Assembly: GCF_002368295.1 (NCBI RefSeq)
Contig: NZ_AP018248.1
Coordinates: 372,001-436,000, forward strand
DNA from: Tolypothrix tenuis PCC 7101
GTDB lineage: Bacteria > Cyanobacteriota > Cyanobacteriia > Cyanobacteriales > Nostocaceae
Direction: 5' to 3'
Length of the DNA: 64,000 bases
The position numbers and the translations under genes were made by a program. The notes under the pieces are model-generated. The model had not been told where the DNA came from. It saw only the letters and a program-made list of their open reading frames with translations, and made no database searches. This document shows positions 33,838 to 43,187 of the stretch, piece after piece. Every line of letters begins with the position of its first letter. Position 1 is the stretch's first letter.

Positions 33838-35124
33838 ATCATCGCCTACAGCTACACCGATCCTTTGTTAGAAAATCCTCCTGATATTGATAGTTGGGGA
33901 TGGGAAGTTGATCGGGTTTATCATGATTTGGGAGGGCGATTGCAATTACAACAATTAATCAAAGATTGCCAAACTGAAACTGAAAGTTATCTGTTGATCC
34001 GGCGTTTGGAAGAGTTGGGTGATACGGTAAAGGAAGTAAGCGATCGCCTCAACGAACTGGAAGCTATGGGGGTTGTGGTGATCGCTATTGAACAACCTTA
34101 CACTTCCAAAAAAGGTAATCTCCGCGCTCAATTGTTGACTTTGTTACAGGAAATTCAACGTCAGCAACGTAGCCGTCGTATCCGCCAAGGACACGCCCGT
34201 AAGCGTTTGGATACTGCACCACCACCGGGGAAACCTCCTTACGGTTACAAAAAAAGTAAAGATAAATACACGATTGATAGAAGCACTTCTCCAGTTGTTA
34301 AGGATTTTTTTGAACAATTTTTGCTCTATGGTTCTTTGCGGGGAGCAGTTCGCTATTTAGCTAAAAAATACGGTAAGAAAATCTCGGTAACTACAGGGAA
34401 ACGCTGGTTAACTAATCCGGTTTATCGGGGGAACACAGCTTATCAAGATGGCGAAATTATCTCTAATACCCACGTTCCCATTATTTCCCCAGAAGAAGCA
34501 GCCCAAATTGACAGGCTTTTACGTCGTAACAGTCGTTTACCATCTCGCACAGCTAGCGCGCCACGTTCTTTAGCTGGGTTGGTGATTTGTGGTGAATGTC
34601 AATCTCACATGACTGTCACCCGCGTTACCCAACGTCGCCAAAACAAAGAGTATCTTTATTTACGTCCAATTAGCTGTGCTAAAAATCCTAAGTGTAAGGC
34701 TTTGGCTTATGATGCAGTTTTAGATAATACGATTGCCAAAGTTTGCCAAGAATTACCCCAAGCAGTAGCAGGGTTAAACTTTCCCCAGTTGGATGCAATT
34801 AAAAATAGTTTAGGAGATGCGATCGCTCGTCAACAAGAAATACTCACTCAGTTACCTGCTTTAGTAGAATCTGGAGTATTAGATACAGAAACAGCAAAGT
34901 TACGCGCCTACATACTCCGCACCGAAATCTCTGCACTGCAAGCTAAGTTAGCTACTCTTCCACCAGTAAACTTACGTTCAGTAGCTCAAGCTGTTTCCAT
35001 TCCTCAATTTTGGTACGATTTATCGGAAGCAGAACGCAGATTTTATTTAAGAGAATTTATTAGCCGCATTGAACTGATTCGTCAAGATGCACAATGGAGT
35101 TTGCAAATTATTCTGATTTTTTAA
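33832..35124 (+). CDS. XisF-like site-specific recombinase (large serine recombinase family)
   Basis: 430 residues, resembling XisF, which excises the fdxN element in heterocyst DNA rearrangement. Order: a short N-terminal resolvase-like domain (about 1-110) with LLIRRLEELGDTVKEVSDRL and IRQGHARKRLD; the recombinase domain (about 125-235, PPPGKPPYGYKK...); a zinc-ribbon region with VICGECQSHMTVT and CAKNPKC (about 252-285); then a coiled coil and a C-terminal helical part. The usual YxRVS motif at strand 1 reads IIAYSYTDP, so the nucleophile position is not standard. No element boundaries are seen nearby. It could control or assist excision elsewhere. The start lies in a heptamer array. Confidence 0.85.
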   Translation: MKIIAYSYTDPLLENPPDIDSWGWEVDRVYHDLGGRLQLQQLIKDCQTETESYLLIRRLEELGDTVKEVSDRLNELEAMGVVVIAIEQPYTSKKGNLRAQLLTLLQEIQRQQRSRRIRQGHARKRLDTAPPPGKPPYGYKKSKDKYTIDRSTSPVVKDFFEQFLLYGSLRGAVRYLAKKYGKKISVTTGKRWLTNPVYRGNTAYQDGEIISNTHVPIISPEEAAQIDRLLRRNSRLPSRTASAPRSLAGLVICGECQSHMTVTRVTQRRQNKEYLYLRPISCAKNPKCKALAYDAVLDNTIAKVCQELPQAVAGLNFPQLDAIKNSLGDAIARQQEILTQLPALVESGVLDTETAKLRAYILRTEISALQAKLATLPPVNLRSVAQAVSIPQFWYDLSEAERRFYLREFISRIELIRQDAQWSLQIILIF

Positions 35125-35801
35125 TTAGTAATTATCAATTAAATTATTAAACAACTTTAAATAACTATAAACTTGTTTTGTCTGAGTATTTTTTACACCC
35201 AGATTAGGCAATTACAAAAATAATACAATGCCCAAAATATTGGCAACACATCTATTATCTATGTGAGCACATCTCTGTATACTCATAATCTGATATTTAG
35301 CTAATTACCAGTGGGAAATTACGGATTTATCATGAATACCATTTTCATTTTGTAATTAAATTAGCTATTTTTGAGTTTTGGAAATTACAAGTCATCAGAG
35401 TTTAATTGATGAGCTTCCGTGTTCACTTCTATGATGCAACACGGTGGCTGCTATTACTTGAGAAATTACATCAATAAAAGGTGTGAAGGATATCAATGAG
35501 TATCATATCCTAAGAGAGTTTTGAGATGGCAATTCTGATATTTAACTAAGGATACTAGATGAATTTTAGGCTCGGATCATGGTATTAATTATATCTTTTA
35601 AGCAAAGAATATTTTAGAGAAATTCAACTTTCAAAAACTTAGGTGTTTTTGTCACAAAAAAAAATTCCGATTCTGATAAATTTGAGTTAATTTGGAATCT
35701 AGCAATTACCAAACACACAGTTGATTACCGGGTGGCAACATTAGAGATTCGCTCTAATCTCTATGTAATCAAACCAGCAAACAAAATGATTATCATAGAA
35801 T
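35125..35801. other. AT-rich intergenic region, nothing identified
   Basis: About 680 bases of AT-rich sequence with no credible reading frame, tRNA or clear hairpin. It probably contains the promoter of the following glycosyltransferase gene. Confidence 0.5.
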
Positions 35802-37421
35802 ATGCAAGAAAGAAGCTTTATTTGGGGTCATCTAGGACAACGGTACCGCACAGTTGAAACATTAATTGATGGGGTATGGATAATTGTCCTGCTGATAGCA
35901 GCAGTATTACTGTTTAGCATCAATCTTGGTGGTGTACCTCTGCGAGATTGGGATGAAGGTACAGTGGCACAGATTGCGCGTGAAATTGTGCGTTCTCCGG
36001 CGAATTCTTTAAGTTGGCTTTACCCAACGCTGGGAGGTGTACCTTATCCGCATAAGCCGCCTTTGATGCATTTGCTAGTTGCTTGGGCTTACCAACTAGG
36101 AGGCGTTAATGAATGGACTACCCGCTTACCAGGGGCAATTTTAACAGCTTGTTCCGTACCTTTACTGTATTGTATTGGTCGAGAAGCATTTCGCCAACGC
36201 TGGGCCGCGATTTATAGCGCCTTAATTTACCTAACAATGCTTCCTGTGGTGCGTCATGGTCGATTGGCAATGATTGATGGCGCAGTGGTAAGTTTTTTAA
36301 TGGTGATGATCTGGTGCTTGTTGCGATCGCGCCGAGATTTGCGTTACTGTCTGGGTGTTGGTTTGGCTTTTGGCTTAATTTGCCTAACCCAAGGGATATA
36401 TGGTGTATTGTTAGGTGCGATCGCCATTGTCTTTTTATCTTGGGATACTCCCCGACTACTTACTTGTTATTACCTTTGGATAGCCGTTTTTCTGGGTATT
36501 TTACCTGTACTTGGTTGGTACGCTGCTCAACTGTGGCACTATGGTCATACTTTCCTGCAAATGGCTTTTATCAATCCAGCCATCAACAAACTAGGAACAG
36601 GTGCGGCGGGTAATTCCAGAACATCTTGGTACTATCTTAAAGAAGTTTTGCTGTATGCTTGGCCTTGGCTGCTGTTTTTACCGCACAGTTTGCGTTTAGC
36701 CTGGGAAAATCGCAATCTTAGCTGGGCAAAACTCGTATTAGCCTGGAGTAGCGTTTATTTAGCAATTATTGCTTGCATGGGCAGTAAAATTCTCTGGTAT
36801 TTATTCCCCATTTACCCCAGTTTAGCTTTAGCTTTGGGTGTGCAACTCGCGGAAACTGAGAATTTACCATTACTCTCATCCTATCCGCGTTCGTGGATAG
36901 CTGGCTTATCTATACTTGCATTAGCGGCTTCTGCGGGAAGCATCTTTTTTAGTTCTGGTGCAAACCCAAAAACAGATTTACAGGTAATTTTTGCCGCAGT
37001 TGCTTTAACAATGACTTTAGCAGCGATTTACGCAGAGCGTGGTGACGGGCAATTTCTTAAAATTTTGTTTTGGGGAAGTTATATTTCATTGCTGCTGTTG
37101 ATGAAATCTAACTACTGGGTGTGGGAATTAAGCGATGCATATCCCGTCAAACCAGTGGCTAGCATGATATTAAGAGCAAATCCAGCAGTCAAACAGATTT
37201 ACACATCCTTTCCTTACAATCGCCCTTCCTTAGATTTTTATAGCGATCGCACAATTATTCCTGCAAGTATAGGGGAATTGCAATACTACTGGCGCTACAA
37301 CGGACAACCCTATTTTTTGCTGAATGCATCTGCTTTCAACAGTCTCCACCTCGATTCCATAAAGCTGATTGATGAAGCTGAAGGCTGGAAACTGATTACT
37401 AAAGATACCAATCGCTTATGA
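35802..37421 (+). CDS. GT39/ArnT-like membrane glycosyltransferase
   Basis: A 539-residue polytopic glycosyltransferase of the dolichyl/undecaprenyl-phosphate-sugar-dependent type (GT39/PMT/ArnT). The catalytic first periplasmic loop PLRDWDEGTVAQIAREI (about 48-64) holds the conserved Asp-Glu, after an N-terminal helix. PYPHKPPLMHLLVAWAYQLGG and ARHGRL-like VRHGRLAMIDGA follow, both typical of ArnT/GT39 proteins. Ten or more membrane helices and a C-terminal soluble part. It probably adds a sugar to a lipid or protein on the outer face of the plasma membrane; donor and acceptor unknown. ATG at 35802. Confidence 0.9.
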   Translation: MQERSFIWGHLGQRYRTVETLIDGVWIIVLLIAAVLLFSINLGGVPLRDWDEGTVAQIAREIVRSPANSLSWLYPTLGGVPYPHKPPLMHLLVAWAYQLGGVNEWTTRLPGAILTACSVPLLYCIGREAFRQRWAAIYSALIYLTMLPVVRHGRLAMIDGAVVSFLMVMIWCLLRSRRDLRYCLGVGLAFGLICLTQGIYGVLLGAIAIVFLSWDTPRLLTCYYLWIAVFLGILPVLGWYAAQLWHYGHTFLQMAFINPAINKLGTGAAGNSRTSWYYLKEVLLYAWPWLLFLPHSLRLAWENRNLSWAKLVLAWSSVYLAIIACMGSKILWYLFPIYPSLALALGVQLAETENLPLLSSYPRSWIAGLSILALAASAGSIFFSSGANPKTDLQVIFAAVALTMTLAAIYAERGDGQFLKILFWGSYISLLLLMKSNYWVWELSDAYPVKPVASMILRANPAVKQIYTSFPYNRPSLDFYSDRTIIPASIGELQYYWRYNGQPYFLLNASAFNSLHLDSIKLIDEAEGWKLITKDTNRL

Positions 37422-37502
37422 GCATCCTCTGCGATCGCTCTCTAAAATCGTTAAAATATTAAGTAAGGTAAAGACATTTATGAGAAATCAACATCAAAAT
37501 CA

Positions 37503-38171
37503 ATGGGATTATTTGGATTTGGCAAGAAAACAGTAATACCTACCCGCGAGGAAGCTTTACCAGGAAGAGCAGCAACAATGCCGGTACCTGCTCATCATTA
37601 TGTTAATGGTAATCCTCTCAAGCCACCTTTTACCGATGGATTAGAAACAGCTTTATTTGGTTTAGGCTGTTTTTGGGGTGCAGAACGTAAATTCTGGCAG
37701 CTTAAAGGAGTTTATACCACAGCAGTTGGCTACGCGGCTGGACATACACCCAACCCTACCTACCAAGAAGTATGTACCGGATTGACTGGTCATAACGAGG
37801 TAGTATTGGTTGTGTTTGACCCCAAAGTCATTAGTTATAGTGAACTACTGAAAGTGTTTTGGGAAAGCCACAACCCTACCCAAGGGATGCGCCAAGGTAA
37901 TGATGTCGGGACTCAATATCGCTCAGGAATTTACGTTTATTCTGAGACTCAAAAGCAGCTAGCAGAAGCATCACGCGACGCATATCAGCAAGCGCTTCAA
38001 GATGCAGGCTACGGCAAAATTACCACAGAAATTTTAGATGCGCCTGAGTTTTACTACGCCGAAGAATATCATCAGCAGTACCTTGCTAAAAACCCCGGTG
38101 GTTATTGCGGCTTAGGTGGAACAAACGTTTCTTGTCCTGTAGGAATTGCTGAATCACAACTCAGCAGTTAA
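37503..38171 (+). CDS. msrA: Peptide methionine sulfoxide reductase A
   Basis: Reduces methionine-S-sulfoxide in proteins. 222 residues. The catalytic motif GLGCFWGAERKFW is at about 52-64, followed by TAVGYAAGHTPNPTYQEVCTGLTGHNEVV, the FDPKVISYSELLKVFWESHNPTQ stretch, and the C-terminal AEEYHQQYLAKNPGGYCGLGGTNVSCP with two further Cys that can act as resolving residues. The N-terminal 40 residues are an extension (MGLFGFGKKTV...). It follows the GT39 gene by 81 bases on the same strand. ATG at 37503. Confidence 0.96.
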   Translation: MGLFGFGKKTVIPTREEALPGRAATMPVPAHHYVNGNPLKPPFTDGLETALFGLGCFWGAERKFWQLKGVYTTAVGYAAGHTPNPTYQEVCTGLTGHNEVVLVVFDPKVISYSELLKVFWESHNPTQGMRQGNDVGTQYRSGIYVYSETQKQLAEASRDAYQQALQDAGYGKITTEILDAPEFYYAEEYHQQYLAKNPGGYCGLGGTNVSCPVGIAESQLSS

Positions 38172-38185
38172 TTATCAAGTCAGTG

Positions 38186-38292
38186 TAGTAGCGTGTTAGG
38201 CGTAGCCGTAACGCACAATTTTGAGAAGTTTTCTCCTTTGAACAAGCAATTTTAAGAGGTAGGATGCGTTAGCGCCAGCGTAACGCATCCTA
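38186..38292. repeat. Palindromic GTAACGCA repeats with strong hairpin
   Basis: At 38260-38292 a perfect 12-bp stem TAGGATGCGTTA / TAACGCATCCTA encloses a 9-base loop. A related GTGTTAGGCGTAGCCGTAACGCAC dyad lies at about 38192-38215. These look like dispersed palindromic repeat units; the first could serve as a 3' end for msrA. The remainder of the gap to 38498 is AT-rich. Confidence 0.7.
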
Positions 38293-38498
38293 TTTAATCA
38301 GATCGATCATCAAAGTTTCCTGATGCCAGAAATTTAGGCTTTCAATTTTTATTTTTACAGATTAAATTCAGATAGAGTGTTGTAGGCGCACCAGGTTTCT
38401 GACTTACCTAAGTTTCCACCAAAGTGTAGCGCTGAATAGCACACCCTACAGATTTAAGATTGAGTTTATAGATTAATTCGCAGAACTTAGGACTCACG

Positions 38499-40271
38499 AT
38501 GACTGAAGTCACAGCGCCTCGTTCCGACACCCGCATTCAAGAACGCTTACCGACTATACATTATCAGGTAGCAATGCCTCAACCAGAAACACATCTGTTT
38601 GAGGTAACTTTACATCTTGTTAACTATACATCACCAATTCTGGATCTCAAACTCCCAGTATGGACACCTGGCTCCTATCTGGTACGAGAATATGCTAAAA
38701 ATTTACAAGATTTTACTGCTTTTGCTAACGATCAACCTTTACCTTGCTGGAAAAAAAGTAAAAATCATTGGCAAGTAGATAAAAGTAATGTTTCTGAATT
38801 AACTATTCGTTACCGGATTTTTGCGAATGAGTTATCAGTAAGAACCAATCATTTAGATATAACTCACGGCTATTTTAATGGTGCGGCACTGTTTTTTAGA
38901 TTACCTGGTTGGGAAAAGCTACCAATTCTGGTCACTATTTTACCGCCTAACCCAGAATGGCAGGTAACTAGTCCTTTACCTACAGATGCTGAAGCTAGCA
39001 ATACTTTTTATGCGGCTGATTTTGACACCCTAGTTGATAGCCCTTTTGAAATTGGTAGCCATCAAGTTTATCAATTTGCAGCCTTAGGAAAACCTCATGA
39101 ATTAGCTATCTGGGGACAAGGAAATTTAGAACCAGAGCGAGCCATTGCTGATATCCAAAAAATCATTAAAGTAGAAGCAGATATATTTGATGGTTTGCCA
39201 TATCAAAGATATGTGTTTCTATTACATTTATTTCACCAAGCTTATGGTGGTTTAGAGCATAAAAATAGTTGCTCTTTAATTTATCAACGTTTTGGATTTC
39301 GCGCTCAAGACAAGTATGAGCGGTTTATGCAATTGGTAGCACATGAGTTCTTTCACTTGTGGAATGTCAAGCGCATTCGCCCCAAAGCTTTACAGGTTTT
39401 TGATTACGACCAAGAAAACTATACGCCATCACTATGGTTCTGTGAAGGAACTACTAGTCATTATGATTTACTAATTCCACTGTGGGCAGGAATTTATGAT
39501 AGTAAATCATATTTAAATCACTTGAGCAAGGAAATTACTCGATTTCTGACTACTCCGGGACGGAAAGTACAACCGCTTTCTGAGTCAAGTTTTGATGCTT
39601 GGATTAAACTTTATCGCCCGGATGCTAATAGTGGGAATTCGCAAATCTCTTATTATTTAAAAGGGGCGATGGTCTCCCTTTTATTAGATTTGTTAATTCG
39701 TGCTAAACATCGTAACCAACGTTCCCTTGATGATGTAATGCGGCAAATGTGGCAACAATTTGGAAAAGCAGAAATTGGCTTTACTGCCGAACAGTTGCAA
39801 AGTGTAATTGCATCGGTAGCCGACATAGATTTAGGTGATTTCTTTAAACGGTATCTTGATGGAACAGAAGAGTTACCTTTTAACGAGTGTTTAGAACCAT
39901 TTGGTTTAAAATTAGCGGCAGAAGCAGACGAAGAACCTTATTTAGGTATCAAGGTAAATACTGAAAATGGCAAAGAGATAATTAAGTTTGTGGAAGCGGG
40001 TTCACCAGCACAAAAAGCAGGAATCGATCCAGGTGATGAGCTACTAGCGATTAATGGTATTAAAGTAACAGCAAATAATTTAAGCGATCGCCTCAAAGAT
40101 TTCCAAGCTCAGGATACCATTCAAGTCGCAGTTTTCCACCAAGACTTACTCCGTTCTGTCAATGTCACTTTAGCCGAACCACGCCCTAGCCGCTATCAGG
40201 TGATTTCCATACATAATCCCGATTCCGTTCAGCAAGAGAATTTGGCTGGATGGTTAGGGGTTAGGGTTTAG
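38499..40271 (+). CDS. M61 family metallopeptidase with PDZ domain
   Basis: A 590-residue glycyl-aminopeptidase-type protease. N-terminal beta domain (about 1-190, HYQVAMPQPETHLFEVTLHL), then the catalytic domain with GGLEHKNS (about 250-257), the zinc motif AHEFFHLWNVKRIRP (HExxH at 282-286) and the third ligand in FCEGTTSHY (E316). A PDZ domain follows at about 480-565 (YLGIKVNTE..., AGSPAQKAGIDPGDELLAINGI). No signal peptide, so probably cytoplasmic. Substrates unknown. ATG at 38499. Confidence 0.94.
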   Translation: MTEVTAPRSDTRIQERLPTIHYQVAMPQPETHLFEVTLHLVNYTSPILDLKLPVWTPGSYLVREYAKNLQDFTAFANDQPLPCWKKSKNHWQVDKSNVSELTIRYRIFANELSVRTNHLDITHGYFNGAALFFRLPGWEKLPILVTILPPNPEWQVTSPLPTDAEASNTFYAADFDTLVDSPFEIGSHQVYQFAALGKPHELAIWGQGNLEPERAIADIQKIIKVEADIFDGLPYQRYVFLLHLFHQAYGGLEHKNSCSLIYQRFGFRAQDKYERFMQLVAHEFFHLWNVKRIRPKALQVFDYDQENYTPSLWFCEGTTSHYDLLIPLWAGIYDSKSYLNHLSKEITRFLTTPGRKVQPLSESSFDAWIKLYRPDANSGNSQISYYLKGAMVSLLLDLLIRAKHRNQRSLDDVMRQMWQQFGKAEIGFTAEQLQSVIASVADIDLGDFFKRYLDGTEELPFNECLEPFGLKLAAEADEEPYLGIKVNTENGKEIIKFVEAGSPAQKAGIDPGDELLAINGIKVTANNLSDRLKDFQAQDTIQVAVFHQDLLRSVNVTLAEPRPSRYQVISIHNPDSVQQENLAGWLGVRV

Positions 40272-40431
40272 GGATTCGGAAGATGCAGGGGGGCAGGGAG
40301 CAGGGGGCAGGGGGAAATAACGGTTGACTGTTGACTGTAGACCCTTGACTTTTTTTATCGAAACTGGTGGACTCAAATTTTGACCAAGCAAATGGGGAAC
40401 TCTAAATAAAGGTCATCTTTAAAAGAGTGCT

Positions 40432-42294
40432 ATGAGCTTGCAAACTAATGGTTCAGATTTACCACCAGTTTCCCATAATACAACTGCCCCAAAGGTAAGC
40501 CGCAAAGAGTGGTTATCAGCGATAGTTAATGGTCTAAGTATTGGTAATAAAATTAAACTAGGTTATGCTCTGGCGCTAGGTGTGGGAATTTTCGGAACTA
40601 CGGTTGGGTTAGTTTTAAGCGATCGCTATCAGCAACAAGCCTTGGAAAAACAAGAAAATGCCTTTAGAGAACTGAATATACTTTATCGCCTCCAGACAAG
40701 TATTCTTCAGACTCGCACGCATCAACAACAACTAATTCCATTAGTAGGAAATCCGGAATTATACCAAGAAGAATACAGCCATATTATTCATGTACATGGG
40801 CCAGAGATTAAGCAGGTTTGGTCACAACTACAAATCTACACCACAACATCGAATTATATAGGCAAAAATCATACCGAGCATATTCCTCAATTGCTTAAAA
40901 CCTATGATGGTGTACCAAACACTTACTTACAGGAGCTTGATACACTACTTCAGCAAATTGATGTATCGTCACTTACTCCAGAGAAAATTGTCATTGCCCA
41001 GCAACAATTGTTAAAGTTTACTAATAGTGAATTAGCACTCAAATTTGATGGCATTTCTGATGAACTTGTTACCATTATTAATGCGTCTTATGAAGATTTA
41101 AAAGCTGCCACTACTGAGTTTAATGCTGCAGAAAAAATGCGTTTCCAAATCATACTTGGTAGCATACTGTTATCAGTGGCGATCGCAGTGCTATTAGCAG
41201 TGTTAACGAGTCGTACCATCACTCGCCCGGTTCAAGCCCTAACAAATATGGCACAGCGGGTTACCAAAGAATCCAACTTTGATTTGCAAATCCCTGTGAC
41301 GGCAAACGATGAAATTGGAATATTGAGCGATAGTTTTAACCAAGTTTTACAGAAAGTCAAAAGCTTACTAGAAGAGCAAAAAGCTGCAGCCCTCCGTCAG
41401 CAACAACTACAAGAAGCCCAGCTAGTGCAAAGTGAGAAAATGTCTAGCTTAGGACGAATGGTAGCTGGTGTAGCTCACGAAATTAACAATCCAGTAAATT
41501 TTATCTATGGTAATTTAGAACCGGCTATGAATCACGTAGATGATTTATTGGAATTGCTGCGAATTTATGCCCAAGAAATTCCTCATCCGCCTTTAGCAGT
41601 GCAAGATTATGCTCATGAAATTGATGTGGAATTTGTGGCAGAAGATTTACCTAAAGTCTTGCAGTCAATGAAATTTGGTGCTGATCGCGTGCGTCAAATT
41701 GTCTTGAGTTTGAAAAACTTCTCCCGTCTAGAAGAAGCACAAGCCCATACCGTAAATTTGCACGAATGTATTGATAGTACGCTCTTGATTCTGAATAACC
41801 GCCTCAAAAAAGGAATTACAGTTGAGCGTCACTATGGCGATATTCCCGAGATTGAAGGTTTTGCTGGCTCACTGTATCAAGTATTCATGAATATCCTCAA
41901 TAATGCTTTAGATGCATTGGATGAAAAAGATAATACTCAAGAGCCACCAAAAATTGCGATCGCCACTGAACGCCAAAACAATAACTCTGTAGTTGTCCGC
42001 ATTACAGATAATGGTTCTGGTATTCCCCTAGAACATCAAGCAAAAATTTTTGAAACTTTCTTCACCACAAAACCCAGAGGTGTGGGTACAGGAATGGGAC
42101 TTTCAATTAGTTATCAAATTGTCGTCGAGAAACACCGAGGACAATTAACCTGTCAATCAGAGGTAGGAAGCGGTACAGAATTTATGATTTATCTTCCCAT
42201 TCGCTTACAACCTGCTGAAGTATCATCTCTAAAGAGTAGTTCGAGTATATATCCCAGTTGTGAACTATCTCCTGTAAGAATTAATTTCGGATAG
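40432..42294 (+). CDS. Membrane histidine kinase with HAMP domain
   Basis: 620 residues. TM1 about 43-63, an extracytoplasmic sensor of about 170 residues (mostly helical, four-helix-bundle-like), TM2 about 237-259, HAMP about 260-312, a short coiled coil, then HisKA with the phosphoacceptor in GVAHEINNP (H349) and HATPase with N487/N490/N491, DNGSG at 526-530 and GVGTGMGLS at about 550-558. The QSEKMSSLGRMVAGVAHEINNPV pattern is the type common in cyanobacterial kinases and is shared with the kinase at 43184. No response regulator is adjacent. ATG start at 40432. Confidence 0.94.
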   Translation: MSLQTNGSDLPPVSHNTTAPKVSRKEWLSAIVNGLSIGNKIKLGYALALGVGIFGTTVGLVLSDRYQQQALEKQENAFRELNILYRLQTSILQTRTHQQQLIPLVGNPELYQEEYSHIIHVHGPEIKQVWSQLQIYTTTSNYIGKNHTEHIPQLLKTYDGVPNTYLQELDTLLQQIDVSSLTPEKIVIAQQQLLKFTNSELALKFDGISDELVTIINASYEDLKAATTEFNAAEKMRFQIILGSILLSVAIAVLLAVLTSRTITRPVQALTNMAQRVTKESNFDLQIPVTANDEIGILSDSFNQVLQKVKSLLEEQKAAALRQQQLQEAQLVQSEKMSSLGRMVAGVAHEINNPVNFIYGNLEPAMNHVDDLLELLRIYAQEIPHPPLAVQDYAHEIDVEFVAEDLPKVLQSMKFGADRVRQIVLSLKNFSRLEEAQAHTVNLHECIDSTLLILNNRLKKGITVERHYGDIPEIEGFAGSLYQVFMNILNNALDALDEKDNTQEPPKIAIATERQNNNSVVVRITDNGSGIPLEHQAKIFETFFTTKPRGVGTGMGLSISYQIVVEKHRGQLTCQSEVGSGTEFMIYLPIRLQPAEVSSLKSSSSIYPSCELSPVRINFG

Positions 42295-42587
42295 ATTAAC
42301 AGTTGCAAAAAATTATGCGACCAATACATGAATTTAAGGCTCATATCTGCGCGCTTTGACGAATTATTCATGTGTTGCTTAGGGTGTAACTACTCAACTT
42401 TATTGAGTTTTTCTATAATTCTTCTTCTACTCAAATATAGTTTTGGTTGGTTATAACAGAACAGCAGGCTTTGGTAAGCAAGGCTACTGGCATGAATCAA
42501 TAGTATAGAAAAAATACTGGGATTATATAGCTGGCAACAGCTTAATTAGCCAATTCAGCGCTATTTTCTGTCAACAGGAGCATTTAG

Positions 42588-43187
42588 ATGCCAAGGGAAA
42601 CGACATATCTAGAGCTTTCGGATGGTAAGTCACATAAGTTCTATGAAGTCACAATCAATGATGTAGAGGTAACGGTACGCTATGGCCGAATTGGGGATGC
42701 TGGTAAAACGACTGTGACATCCTATGATACTTCTGAAAAAGCGCAGGCAGAAGCTAGCAAACTCGTTAATTCTAAGCTGAAAAAAGGCTATGAAAGCGCA
42801 CAAAAAGGCGATCGCACTAAGCAACCAATTTCTCGAAGCGATCGCCGTTTAGCTCGGTTAAATCATTTGCGGCGCACTGGCTGGAAACCTTTAATTAAAC
42901 CGACTCTTGATGCTCCCTTTGCATCTAAATATCTGGGTAAACCTTGGCTAAGTCCTGGTAATGCTCATCCTAATTGCTCTCGTTGTGGCGGTTCTCTCAA
43001 CTTTCATTTTCAACTGAATCTGCAAGAATTACCTGAAAGTTTGCAAGGTAAAGTAGGGGCTGGACTATTTCAACTGTTTACCTACTTCACCTGCTACCTA
43101 CACTTCCCTGAAGCAGTGGCAATTCCTGAAGCTGCAAAATCAACACCATCTATAGGGAATTCACAATTTAAAATTCAACTATTATGA
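42588..43187 (+). CDS. WGR domain protein with shortened DUF1963-like C-terminus
   Basis: 199 residues. The WGR domain at about 1-80 starts TTYLELSDGKSHKFYEVTI and carries the namesake RYGRIGDAG, with the usual KAQAEASKLVNSKLKKGY ending. After a basic linker comes a DUF1963-like piece (KYLGKPWLSPGNAHPNCSRCGGSLNFHFQLNL...GLFQLF), but it stops early; its last residues (NSQFKIQLL) come from AT-rich repeat-like sequence. It seems truncated. Its stop overlaps the start of the ethylene-receptor-like kinase by four bases (ATGA at 43184), so translation is probably coupled. Confidence 0.85.
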   Translation: MPRETTYLELSDGKSHKFYEVTINDVEVTVRYGRIGDAGKTTVTSYDTSEKAQAEASKLVNSKLKKGYESAQKGDRTKQPISRSDRRLARLNHLRRTGWKPLIKPTLDAPFASKYLGKPWLSPGNAHPNCSRCGGSLNFHFQLNLQELPESLQGKVGAGLFQLFTYFTCYLHFPEAVAIPEAAKSTPSIGNSQFKIQLL

